From the NCBI GenBank assembly GCA_038373885.1, contig JAWZYV010019520.1:372001-436000 (forward strand): a stretch of DNA of 64,000 bases. Reading direction: 5' to 3'. The notes under the pieces were generated by a model, which was not told where the DNA came from, made no database searches, and saw nothing but the letters and a program-made list of their open reading frames with translations. The position numbers and the translations under genes were made by a program. Within the stretch, counting starts at the first letter, position 1. The number at the start of each line of letters is the position of its first letter. The stretch comes from Cheiracanthium punctorium. Its lineage: Eukaryota > Arthropoda > Arachnida > Araneae > Cheiracanthiidae. Positions 23,776-34,794 of this stretch are shown here, one piece after another.

Positions 23776-26329
23776 AAAGTATTTATCTAAACATTTTTTC
23801 TTACCCACACATTTCTGATAGATTTTAGGCAGCGATTATACTAGTTTATATTTTCTATAGATCAATTAGAGAAAAAATTACATTTTTAGTAATCCTACAA
23901 AATATTTTTACTGTATATCACAAGTAGTATAACTTGATTTATAGAATTTCAATACGATACGAGTTAGATTATTTATGTGCAACACTCATTTCACTTTGAC
24001 TATGAAAGCATAATTTTATACATGAATCAACCTTTTTAGAGGTATGCACTTAACCTATTTTATAGAAAGGTGAGCATAACTAGCACAAACTTTTAAACTA
24101 GATAGTACTATTGTTAGAAAGTTGAACTATTGGAAATAAAAATTGAAGATCCGTTTTAGCACAGTTGTATACTGCATGTACATAAAATATCTTTCAATAC
24201 TTAGATAGTTTTAATCGCAAATCATTACTTGAACTAAAAAATACAAGGTTTTTACTTACGTGAAGCCACATCTTGCGAAATCTTCTAGTCTCTGGACAAA
24301 GTACCAACATCCATACGGCTAGCAAGTACGAAAAATAGAGTAATGATTTAAAATACATTAACTCTAAGTTCCGTCCCAGCTGACCAATATCAAGACATTA
24401 CTTCTTTTTGTCTTCATATGCTGAAATAGGTATATTATTTTGACACTAAAAACAAAACACATTTGAAGATATTAAACGCTTTAAAAGTAGTTTTTTTTTT
24501 TTTCTTATAACAATTTACCAGATTCATAATACTATTTTATGTAGGATAAAATTAGTTAGCAAGCGAAAATTTAATCTTAGTTAGAATTTACTGAAATACA
24601 AATACCATGCATGCCTTATTTTCTATTAGGAGAAAGCCCTCAAACCCCAGTTTTTTTATACAAACTGCATAAAGTACTTCTACCGATAATGCTATTAATA
24701 TTAATTACACTGGATTACCAACTTAAAATTTCGCAAAACACCAAAATACAGAAAAACATACATTAACAGTAACCAAAAAAAAAAAAAATCACACTTAAAA
24801 GTACAACACATCAAAAGTGGAAAATATAATTACCACATAATTATTTTCAATTAGAATTACGGTATAAACTTATATGTAACTAAAATAATAGAAAATATTA
24901 CACTTAACCTGTACTTGTACACGCGAGAGGCGAAAATAATAAAAATACTCACATAATTAACAAAAGAATGATTGAAGTAAAATCCACGTGCATATCCCTA
25001 GTACAGCTGATAAGAAATTTAGAGATAAGAAAGTGCCTTGAGGCTCTACAGAGCCGGCTAAATAACAGTAGGCCAGTTTGCCGATAAGATAAAACCAGGG
25101 AGGGTGCTAGGGGAATACCGAATTGTGGGGACACGTGTTTCATTCTACGTTCAAAAATGGGGACTTATGGATTAAGATGTTTACTACTTAAAAACATAAT
25201 CTAATTTTTACAAACGCATTGGAACTTTGTAAAGGATATCTATTGAACACGTATTAAATACATTATGATTATTCTTCTGATCGACATTATATCCTAAATT
25301 AAAATATCAAAGTTAAGCTACAACGATTAATATATTTTACGTAGTTTAGGAAACTAATGAATCATTAAATTAATTTCTGTGAAACAATTAGCAAAGATCA
25401 TTATACTAAAGCAAATTATTTTTGTTAAGTTTTGATAAATAACAGTAATAAATTATAGGCATTGCAGATGAATGAGTATTCACGTATAAAATAGGTATTA
25501 AAATTATTGTTTAAAACAATTTTTAGAATAATAAACTAAAATTTTTATTTAATAAAGTCATAAACTAAAATTATTAATGAAAACTTGTTAATAAATTAAA
25601 CATATCAAAATTTTTACACTCAGTATTTTTATATACTTAAATTTTACAAAGATATCCTTTTAATAAATGCATAAACTAAAACAATTTTTACAATAATAAA
25701 CTAAAATTTTTATTTAATAAAGTCATAAACTGAAATTATTAATGAAAACCTGTTAATAAATTAAACTGATTACTCTAAAAGATAGCTAATCACAACATAT
25801 ATCAGAAAAAATATAAGCAATTATAATACCTGAAAAATACCGGACAACACTCTTGTTACATGCGGACAAAACATCTGTTTGCACGGCTAAAGAATTCTTA
25901 GGTGCCCGTAGCAGGAGACCTTACCTACGCCCAACCTACAAACTCTACAAATTTAACGGCAACTGGTTTTCTCTTATCAGGTATCACAGATCAGATAAGA
26001 GATAAGGAAGTGACATGCGCAGAAGACACCTGATAGTGACGTGTGCAAATCTATGTTGATTGAATATCCGCTAGGTTCGTTGGCAGGATGTACATTGAGT
26101 GGCAACTCTCTGTAACAGGCTAATACAAGTTAGATGATGTAATATCTACTGGGTTGAGAAAGTTTTAAGGTAGAGGGCGCTTGGGTAATCACGTGATTTT
26201 TTTTAAAGAACCAGTAAAGACATTTTAGTTAGATAAAATGGCCAGGTGTGTGTTGCGAGACTCCCTTTGCACTGTGTGCGCCTATACTTAAGACGTGTGT
26301 TTTAATTGATTTTTCGCCGAGTTTCAAAA

Positions 26330-26452
26330 ATGTCTTTGCTTGAATCAATTGAAAATAACTTTAACATTCAATACACTCCCGAGTTTTATACTCAAAGTGA
26401 TGCGGATGTGTTGCTGCAAGAAATAATACAATTGCCTATATCAAAGTTGTAA
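26330..26452 (+). pseudogene. Mirrored 5' fragment of the central gene, 40 codons
   Basis: ATG at 26,330 opens the same first 36 codons as the central gene. The mirror ends at 26,437, and the frame then runs four more codons into the spacer and stops at 26,450-26,452. The upstream sequence (CTATACTTAAGACGTGTG and TTCGCCGAGTTTCAAAA before the ATG) is identical to that of the real gene, so the same promoter should fire here on the plus strand. The product would be a 40-residue peptide lacking every recognised domain. It is best read as a by-product of the inverted duplication, not as a gene with its own job. Confidence 0.8.
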
Positions 26453-28074
26453 CTACTAAAAAGAAATAAACAAATTAATATATTATTTAAAAATATTTGA
26501 TATTACTTAAAAATATTACAACTTTGATAATTTTTAAGAACGGTATTTAAAAATATTTCCAAGCATGTTTAGCAAGTTACTAGCTTGCTATTTGTAAAAA
26601 ATTCTAAGTCCGTTATCTTGCAAGAGTAACTAAAATGTACTAAGTTGCATAATTCAATGTTTTTAAAAAGACAATTTCACATATCTAGCACTTCAGAAAA
26701 AATGTATCAAGTTCGTAACATTCGAAAAATACCAAAGTTCAACACTTCAATAAAATTTTCAAAGTACAGATCTGTTAGTTTATTTAAAGAACATATTCAA
26801 CGACTTATCAGAACATAAAATATACCAATGTGCAAAACTTCTAAAAGAAAAAAAATTACAACTTACAATCTATTAATGCAGTTTACTAAGTATTTTGTAA
26901 AATCCTTTACTTGATAATTCTGAAAAATAGTCTAAGTCTCTCACTTTGTATAGGCATAAATTATATTACTTTTAATTAGTTAAGGTTTACATAAAGATAA
27001 GTTTATACATCTATGCTAAAATAACTGATTATTTCTATACCAAATTTAAATCCATTTTATTAAAAACATGTTAAGCATACTACTTCTACAAAATGTACAA
27101 AGTTCTAATAGCTAAGTTCCTTTCGAGAAATAATTTCATAACTTATGAGAACTCATAAACGTCTGCAAATCAAAAGTATACTTAGTTTGAACAAGTAACA
27201 TGTATAAAAGTAAGAGCATATTTATTTAAAATTTGTAAGCATAACCATCTTAATCAGTAAAATGTGTAACATGTGCACTTAGTTGATATTTCTTATAAAA
27301 ATATTCAAGCCCATTACTTAATAAAAATATGCTAAGTTAATACTCTGATGTTTTAAAAACATAGTGTTTGATTTAAAATATTCTGTTACTTCAAGTAAAA
27401 TGTGGTAAGATCTTTACATTAAAGAATACCTCAAAAAATCTTTATTTAAAAATACTAAGTTTCTTTATCTCACTTAACTTTATTTTGAAAAACCTGTAAA
27501 ATCGATTGAGTTATAAAATTATGCAGACAAACTTTTTTAGCTAAGTTCATTTTATAAAAAATTAGTACTTTGTGAATTCTCAGGTAATGCAGTTTTACCT
27601 ATCACACTTAAGTTTATGATTTTAATCAAAACATTTTATTTCTATGTAGTAGATTAATGTTTCCATAGTACATGCTTCGATAAAATTTGTTAAATTTGTA
27701 ACTTTTTACCTTGTAGTGTATAAAAAAGATAAGTATAACATGAGAATCTTAAAACATGTCTAACTTTACCACTTTTTGCTTCAGTAAAATTTCATAGATT
27801 TTTATTTTGCAAGTAATCAACACACACATACACATAAAGAAAACACAGAAAAGTTTTCATATTTAAACTTATTTATTTACAAAAATATATTTTAAATTAC
27901 ACAAACTATTTACACAATTAAGAAAATAATAACTTTTCAATGAGTATTCTATAACTAAGCATGCACAAGTCAGTAAAATCTTACTGTTGTAGAAGCAATC
28001 ATGTCTTTTCCACATAATCACAATGGTTTTAATATGTTTTTTACAATCGCAATACTAGTTATACACCAATAACG
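26438..28074. other. Central spacer, AT-rich, degenerate short repeats
   Basis: No frame of note. The stretch is unique to the centre of the palindrome. Loosely repeated blocks such as ACTTC, AAAATGTAC, AAGTTC and GTAAC recur every 30-40 bp, suggesting an old decayed minisatellite. On the minus strand it would form the 3' flank of the central gene. Confidence 0.5.
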
Positions 28075-29623
28075 TCACATAATTACACATGTTTTGTCAT
28101 CCTTGGAATTAGCAAAATATGAAAACGGTTGAAAAAATGAATTAAATAGCTCATTTTGAAGATACTTCATATAGTCTTCAATGAAAATGTTTGAAAAAAA
28201 TTCTCCGTCATAATGACAAGTGCATTTGTTCTCGCATATCTCTCTTGCAATATACGGCATGTCAACCGTAAACCATGCTTTACTACTTATAAGACCCTCT
28301 CGCTCATCAATATGTGTTCTATTCGAACAGGCATGTATCCTTTGCGAAGAATGATCCTGAACCCGGCGTATGTTTTTAAAAATTTCCTGATGTACTATAT
28401 CCATTAATTGTTGTTTCGCCTCATCATAATTACAATGGGGTTCACAGTTACATTTTCGCGGCTTTAATTTTAAAATTAAATGAGGTAGGGTCGTCGTATA
28501 TAGCGTTTTTAAAATGCATTCCAATATTTCATTTCTCATTTCGCAAAGTTTTAATACTTGATCATTTAAATGTGTTAAGGAAATTGGATTTAACGTAAAT
28601 GAATCTCCGGTTTTGTAAATTTGTTGTAAGATGCATTTTCCATCATCATTAAATACAGATAATTGATTATTACAAATAAAAGAGCTATTGTTATGACATA
28701 TATTAAAATCTAATAGTTTTACAATAAATTCGATCCATGTGGAAGGGTTCATCACGACTCCCTGACCGGTTGGTATATAGTCTAATTGGACATTCTGAAT
28801 AAATTGTCTAATATGGATCTTCAAGTCAGTTCTTTCATCGTGAAGTGAAACGTAGATAAGTCTTTCCAAGTGCCATGTACTATTTACAGAAGCATATAAG
28901 CTATGGTAAAGATCGTCCGTCCAATTGTCCAACTTTGCCCTTTTCGGGGAAGGCTCATAAATGTACATTTTGGCAAATGTAAGGTTAATGTGCGGGTCTG
29001 TCACATAAGGTTCAGAAGGAATACCATGCGTTAAAAGTTTGTTGGTTGGGGGATATATCTTACACATTGAGCCATGTTCTAATTTAATGGTAGCGGTTTC
29101 ACAGTTCGCTGGTTTAAAATCCAAAGTTCGTTTAGATCCAAAACTTAGAATGCATACACCTGATGATAGATCTAGATTAAAATCTTCGTAGTTGCCGTCT
29201 TCAATTTTAGGTTGTTCTTCAGAGCCAAAGTTCACTTGCACCATATTAAATTCATAATTTGTCACTTTCTGTAGATCTTCACGTATTTTTTGCAAAATGG
29301 GTATCCAAGAGTAAACAGAGACTGTTGCTCCAGGTAAACTGTAATTGATTCCTTCATCAGCAAAAGTAATTACTTTACGAGTCAAGGAAATTTTCTTTTC
29401 ACTACTTTGCAGGGGTAATTGAAACAATTCTTGCTGTAATACATCAACATCACTTTCAGTATAAAACTCGGGGGGAAATTTTCTTTTCAATGCTTTGCAA
29501 AGGCTTTACATCTAAAGGCAATTGTATTATTTCTTGCAGCAACACATCCGCATCACTTTGAGTATAAAACTCGGGAGTGTATTGAATGTTAAAGTTATTT
29601 TCAATTGATTCAAGCAAAGACAT
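28075..29623 (-). CDS. ALKBH2-like pseudoenzyme with PC4-like segment, frame broken once near its N terminus
   Basis: The main open part is 28,075-29,490 (471 codons from a TTG). The likely true ATG is at 29,621-29,623 inside the right arm; the two frames are offset by one base across a six-C run. Numbering on the 471-codon part, residues 20-175 follow ALKBH2-type DNA dioxygenases: SWIPILQKI, FNMVQVNF, ILSFGSKRTLDF, LEHGSMCKI, LLTHGIP, HINLTFAKM. The usual HxD iron motif is replaced (G99, Y101) and only H155 of the ligands remains. Both co-substrate arginines are changed (H167, A173), so catalysis is unlikely. PKRAKLD at 182-188 resembles a nuclear signal. Residues 205-262 resemble the PC4 single-stranded-DNA-binding domain (IHIRQF...PTGQGVVMNPSTW). 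The rest has Cys/His clusters (346-353, 419-426). Role unknown; nucleic-acid binding is my inference. Confidence 0.7.
29470..29475 (-). other. Six-base C run where the reading frame shifts
   Basis: On the coding strand the upstream frame enters the run after an AAA ATT codon pair and stops at TAC TGA. The downstream frame reads through for 471 codons. A one-base length difference in the run separates them. This may be a mutation, a sequencing or assembly error, or slippage; the sequence alone cannot tell. Confidence 0.75.
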
Positions 29624-32600
29624 TTTTGAAACTCGGCGAAAAATCAATTAAAACACACGTCTTAAGTATAGGCGCACACAGTGCAAAGGGAGTCTCGCAA
29701 CACACACCTGGCCATTTTATCTAACTAAAATGTCTTTACTGGTTCTTTAAAAAAAATCACGTGATTACCCAAGCGCCCTCTACCTTAAAACTTTCTCAAC
29801 CCAGTAGATATTACATCATCTAACTTGTATTAGCCTATTACAGAGAGTTGCCACTCAATGTACATCCTGCCAACGAACCTAGCGGATATTCAATCAACAT
29901 AGATTTGCACACGTCACTATCAGGTGTCTTCTGCGCATGTCACTTCCTTATCTCTTATCTGATCTGTGATACCTGATAAGAGAAAACCAGTTGCCGTTAA
30001 ATTTGTAGAGTTTGTAGGTTGGGCGTAGGTAAGGTCTCCTGCTACGGGCACCTAAGAATTCTTTAGCCGTGCAAACAGATGTTTTGTCCGCATGCAACAA
30101 GAGTGTTGTCCGGTATTTTTCAGGTATTATAATTGCTTATATTTTTTCTGATATATGTTGTGATTAGCTATCTTTTAGAGTAATCAGTTTAATTTATTAA
30201 CAGGTTTTCATTAATAAATTCAGTTTATGACTTTATTAAATAAAAATTTTAGTTTATTATTGTAAAAATTGTTTTAGTTTATGCATTTATTAAAAGGATA
30301 TCTTTGTAAAATTTAAGTATATAAAAATACTGAGTGTAAAAATTTTGATATGTTTAATTTATTAACAAGTTTTCATTAATAATTTTAGTTTATGACTTTA
30401 TTAAATAAAAATTTTAGTTTATTATTCTAAAAATTGTTTTAAACAATAATTTTAATACCTATTTTATACGTGAATACTCATTCATCTGCAATGCCTATAA
30501 TTTATTACTGTTATTTATCAAAACTTAACAAAAATAATTTGCTTTAGTATAATGATCTTTGCTAATTGTTTCACAGAAATTAATTTAATGATTCATTAGT
30601 TTCCTAAACTACGTAAAATATATTAATCGTTGTAGCTTAACTTTGATATTTTAATTTAGGATATAATGTCGATCAGAAGAATAATCATAATGTATTTAAT
30701 ACGTGTTCAATAGATATCCTTTACAAAGTTCCAATGCGTTTGTAAAAATTAGATTATGTTTTTAAGTAGTAAACATCTTAATCCATAAGTCCCCATTTTT
30801 GAACGTAGAATGAAACACGTGTCCCCACAATTCGGTATTCCCCTAGCACCCTCCCTGGTTTTATCTTATCGGCAAACTGGCCTACTGTTATTTAGCCGGC
30901 TCTGTAGAGCCTCAAGGCACTTTCTTATCTCTAAATTTCTTATCAGCTGTACTAGGGATATGCACGTGGATTTTACTTCAATCATTCTTTTGTTAATTAT
31001 GTGAGTATTTTTATTAGTTTCGCCTCTCGCGTGTACAAGTACAGGTTAAGTGTAATATTTTTTATTATTTTAGTTACATATAAGTTTATACCGTAATTCT
31101 AATTGAAAATAATTATGTGGTAATTATATTTTCCACTTTTGATGTGTTGTACTTTTAAGTGTGATTTTTTTTTTTTTTGGTTACTGTTAATGTATGTTTT
31201 TCTGTATTTTGGTGTTTTGCGAAATTTTAAGTTGGTAATCCAGTGTAATTAATATTAATAGCATTATCGGTAGAAGTACTTTATGCAGTTTGTATAAAAA
31301 AACTGGGGTTTGAGGGCTTTCTCCTAATAGAAAATAAGGCATGCATGGTATTTGTATTTCAGTAAATTCTAACTAAGATTAAATTTTCGCTTGCTAACTA
31401 ATTTTATCCTACATAAAATAGTATTGTGAATCTGGTAAATTGTTATAAGAAAAAAAAAAACTACTTTTAAAGCGTTTAATATCTTCAAATGTGTTTTGTT
31501 TTTAGTGTCAAAATAATATACCTATTTCAGCATATGAAGACAAAAAGAAGTAATGTCTTGATATTGGTCAGCTGGGACGGAACTTAGAGTTAATGTATTT
31601 TAAATCATTACTCTATTTTTCGTACTTGCTAGCCGTATGGATGTTGGTACTTTGTCCAGAGACTAGAAGATTTCGCAAGATGTGGCTTCACGTAAGTAAA
31701 AACCTTGTATTTTTTAGTTCAAGTAATGATTTGCGATTAAAACTATCTAAGTATTGAAAGATATTTTATGTACATGCAGTATACAACTGTGCTAAAACGG
31801 ATCTTCAATTTTTATTTCCAATAGTTCAACTTTCTAACAATAGTACTATCTAGTTTAAAAGTTTGTGCTAGTTATGCTCACCTTTCTATAAAATAGGTTA
31901 AGTGCATACCTCTAAAAAGGTTGATTCATGTATAAAATTATGCTTTCATAGTCAAAGTGAAATGAGTGTTGCACATAAATAATCTAACTCGTATCGTATT
32001 GAAATTCTATAAATCAAGTTATACTACTTGTGATATACAGTAAAAATATTTTGTAGGATTACTAAAAATGTAATTTTTTCTCTAATTGATCTATAGAAAA
32101 TATAAACTAGTATAATCGCTGCCTAAAATCTATCAGAAATGTGTGGGTAAGAAAAAATGTTTAGATAAATACTTTGTTTGTTTGTGTTTTAAGGCAAACC
32201 TGCACGCGGGGGTATCTGCCTAGGATGAGGGGTGCCTTGGAAGGAGGACTTTCTAAGGGGATCTAACGCGTATTCATGCATTTCGTATACAAAAACTTGA
32301 GTTTTTTGGGATATATGGCTAAAGTGGTTTTCTCGCAACAGAATCTAAGACTATATCCAAATCATTATTTGTAAAATCTTTCTATGGTATAATTTTCTCA
32401 CTTGCCTAACAGTAGATTAAATTTGTAGAAAATGTATGGGTATCCTAAACCTTACTTTAATGTTAAACGGCTACTTAACAAAAATACGGTATACAAAAAA
32501 TTAAAACACTTGATTAAATTTTTTTTCTTGATAAATTAAAAACACTTGATTAAAAAATATTTGTTGTAAAATTATATAACTTAAAATTAAAACTTGGTTA

Positions 32601-33722
32601 AAAAAAATATTTGTTGTAAAATTAATTAGTAACTTAAAATTAAAACTTGGTTAAAAAATTAATTAACTCTTGATTAAAAAATATTTGTTGTAAAATTAAT
32701 TTAAAAAATATTTGTTGTAAAATTATTTAACTTAAAATTAAAACTGTTGGTTAAAAAAATATTTGTTGTAAAATTACTTATTTAACTTAAAATTAAAACT
32801 TGGGTAAAAATCTCTTAAGAAAAAAAAATGTTTAGATAAAAAAGTTCATACACTATCTAAATCATTATTTGTAAAAACTATAGGTACTAAAATCGTTCTA
32901 TGGTATAATTTTCTCACTTCCCTAACAGTACAAGAAATTTGTAGAAAATGTATGGGTATCCTAAACCCTACTTTAATATTCTAGTAAACTGTTACTTATT
33001 AAATATATGCTATAATCTTAAACGGTATACAAAAATTAGAAGTATGTATTAAGCAGCATTTATTCAATTTGCATTGGTTCTATTATTAAATGGTAAAGAA
33101 AACTAAATCCTCCTGGGGATGTTGTTCATTTCTTTGCTCCACATAGTTAATTATTATTTAAAGAAACAAAAACAACAACGCATCCTCTGTGCTACGCCCT
33201 GTCTCCATTCATGCGAGGCTAGCGTGATGGGGAAAGGCACAGTAAGAATTTTTATTTGAAATGAGGCGGTAGACGTTCTACCGGGCGGCTGGTGGGTCCT
33301 CATTTTATAATAATATTTTTTATTTCAGGTTTAATTCATATAGCTTATTTAAAATTATGTCAAAGTCTCTTATTTTGATACTAAATGTTAAAGTCCCTTA
33401 TTTTTCATGAGAGAATGCATCGCAATCTGAAAATTTTTTCCAAGTCCTCTTATTTCAGAAATATCTTAAAGTCTGAAAAAATTACAAGTCCCCTTATTTG
33501 AAAAATATGTCACAATCTGAAAAAAATTACAAGTCCCCTTATTTGAAAAAAAAGGAAAAAAATTCTTATCAGTCCTTTGAACATCCGGTCTTAGCATCCG
33601 ATCTCAACATCCGGTCCGACCACGCCCCCCTTCCCCGCTCAGCATAGGGAACGCACTCATCCAGGCAGCACCGCAGAATTAACATGGCACCGCATGAGCA
33701 GAACTCTCCTTTCTTCCCTACT
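29516..33722 (-). repeat. Right 4.2-kb inverted arm
   Basis: Inverted copy of 22,230-26,437, with isolated substitutions (for example near 29,836, 30,093 and 31,016). It carries the real start of the central gene at its inner end. Mirrored tandem repeats and SINE fragment lie at about 33,352-33,537, 32,497-32,802 and 32,178-32,332. Confidence 0.9.
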
Positions 33723-33728
33723 TTCAAA
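33723..33728 (+). repeat. 6-bp target site duplication, right copy
   Basis: TTCAAA directly follows the right arm end (CCCTACT) and matches 22,224-22,229. Confidence 0.85.
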
Positions 33729-33979
33729 AATGTTGATTAGATTTTGATATTTTGCAAAAATCATTTCAATATGCGTAAATATTCGTTCACGCATCACATA
33801 ATTACGAATAAAGCGAATGAAATGATATTACTTAGTTACTCTCTAACCTGTAATATTTTAACAATACATAAAAATTATAACTTCGCTTTCTTTACTTTGG
33901 CAACATACTACATCCATTCTCTGTATTCCTACAATGCTGACGAAAGTTCTTGCTTTTTGGAAATTTGCATTCAGTACTA

Positions 33980-34007
33980 ACCCGTCAATGACGGGTACTT
34001 CAGCTAG
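33980..34007 (+). other. Helitron 3' terminal hairpin and CTAG end
   Basis: ACCCGTCA-A-TGACGGGT, a 7-base spacer and CTAG, then T as host base. This structure ends rolling-circle transposition of Helitrons. Confidence 0.85.
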
Positions 34008-34755
34008 TATTCTTATAAGACTTTTGGATTTTAATTTATAGTCAGATGAAAATTTAGACAGAAAAACGTAATTTTGAATGTTTGTTAAATGTTTGATAAA
34101 GTATGGGGAAGTCCAAAGACCTAATGTTTCCAATATTAAAAAAGATCAAATTCATGCCTGGAATGTTGAGGATGTTAGTTTTTCAGAAATAGGACGTTGT
34201 ATTGAAAGACATGCATCTAATGCATCTAATTCTATACACGGAAAACATTTTATTTGGTGGTATATGGTTGCGGACGCAACAATAGACGCTTTATAGAATC
34301 ACCATCAAACTGTAAAAACCTCTGATTTATATGCTTCAAAACTTTATATATATTTTTAATACCACTATCTTTACTGATTTTGCACACAAAAAAAATCGAA
34401 TTTACTTTTATTTTACGCAATTTTCCAAAAATTGTCACTTAATAAATTTATATATGGTCCCTTTACTCAGGAAAATAACACATTTTATTTAATATAAATC
34501 AAACTACTGAACGTAAAAACTTGAAATTTTGCACAGCCATGTAAAATACCTTTTTGCATTTATTTCCATTAAAATTTGGCTAGGTTGCTATTCATACTTT
34601 TTATGAATATTAATTTAATAATTTATAATTCATATTAATATTTTACTAAAAATGATAATAATAGTAAATTCTAATAGTTCGTTATAGGGTCGTTTAGTTC
34701 TAAGAGTACAAATAAAAGTCAGCTTGTTTTATCCGCTCTTATATTAAACGAGGAA

Positions 34756-34794
<39 letters not shown>

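Larger units (their letters stand above)
22230..26437 (+). repeat. Left 4.2-kb inverted arm
   Basis: Besides the terminal region it contains a ~45-bp GGGGACTTGTAATTTTTTC-type tandem (22,415-22,600), a 55-60-bp TTTTACAACAAATATTTTTT-type tandem (23,150-23,450), a SINE fragment (23,620-23,775), an AT-rich direct repeat (25,510-25,770), and at its inner end the promoter and first codons of the central gene. Confidence 0.9.
22230..33722. mobile_element. 11.5-kb palindromic transposon with 4.2-kb arms, Polinton/Maverick-like ends
   Basis: The left arm (22,230-26,437) and right arm (29,516-33,722) are inverted copies differing by only scattered substitutions. The outermost bases are AGTAGGGAAG and CTTCCCTACT, directly flanked by the perfect 6-bp duplication TTCAAA. 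Removing the element and one duplicate restores an uninterrupted 156-bp repeat unit, so it moved here as one unit. A 6-bp duplication with AG...CT ends and long arms is typical of Polinton/Maverick elements, which insert through a retrovirus-type integrase. No polymerase, integrase, ATPase or capsid frame is present. The only substantial gene is at 28,075-29,623. Class assignment is inference. Confidence 0.85.
21031..34007 (+). mobile_element. Non-autonomous Helitron carrying a large nested insertion
   Basis: The 5' end begins TCTATATAAATAAAATTAG after an A. The 3' end shows a perfect 8-bp hairpin (ACCCGTCA/TGACGGGT, 33,980-33,996), a 7-base spacer and CTAG at 34,004-34,007, followed by T. 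The TC start, hairpin, CTAG end and insertion between A and T are the Helitron signature. Without the 11.5-kb insertion and one target copy the element is about 1.5 kb and consists mostly of a 156-bp tandem array. No Rep/helicase frame is present, so it depends on a partner. Confidence 0.85.

Noticed and set aside
24949..25143. 64-codon protein encoded in each arm
   Set aside because: Identical frames in both arms follow from the arm duplication. There is no recognisable family and the frame ends at a donor-like site. It is mentioned only as a possible exon.
22230..33722. Palindrome as an assembly artefact
   Set aside because: The arms differ by scattered substitutions, the centre is unique, and a perfect 6-bp duplication restores the host repeat phase. 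A true insertion is far more likely, though read support was not available.
34078..34296. Transposase N terminus of Tc3/mariner type
   Set aside because: Only a weak helix-turn-helix-like stretch; no element ends or catalytic motifs nearby.
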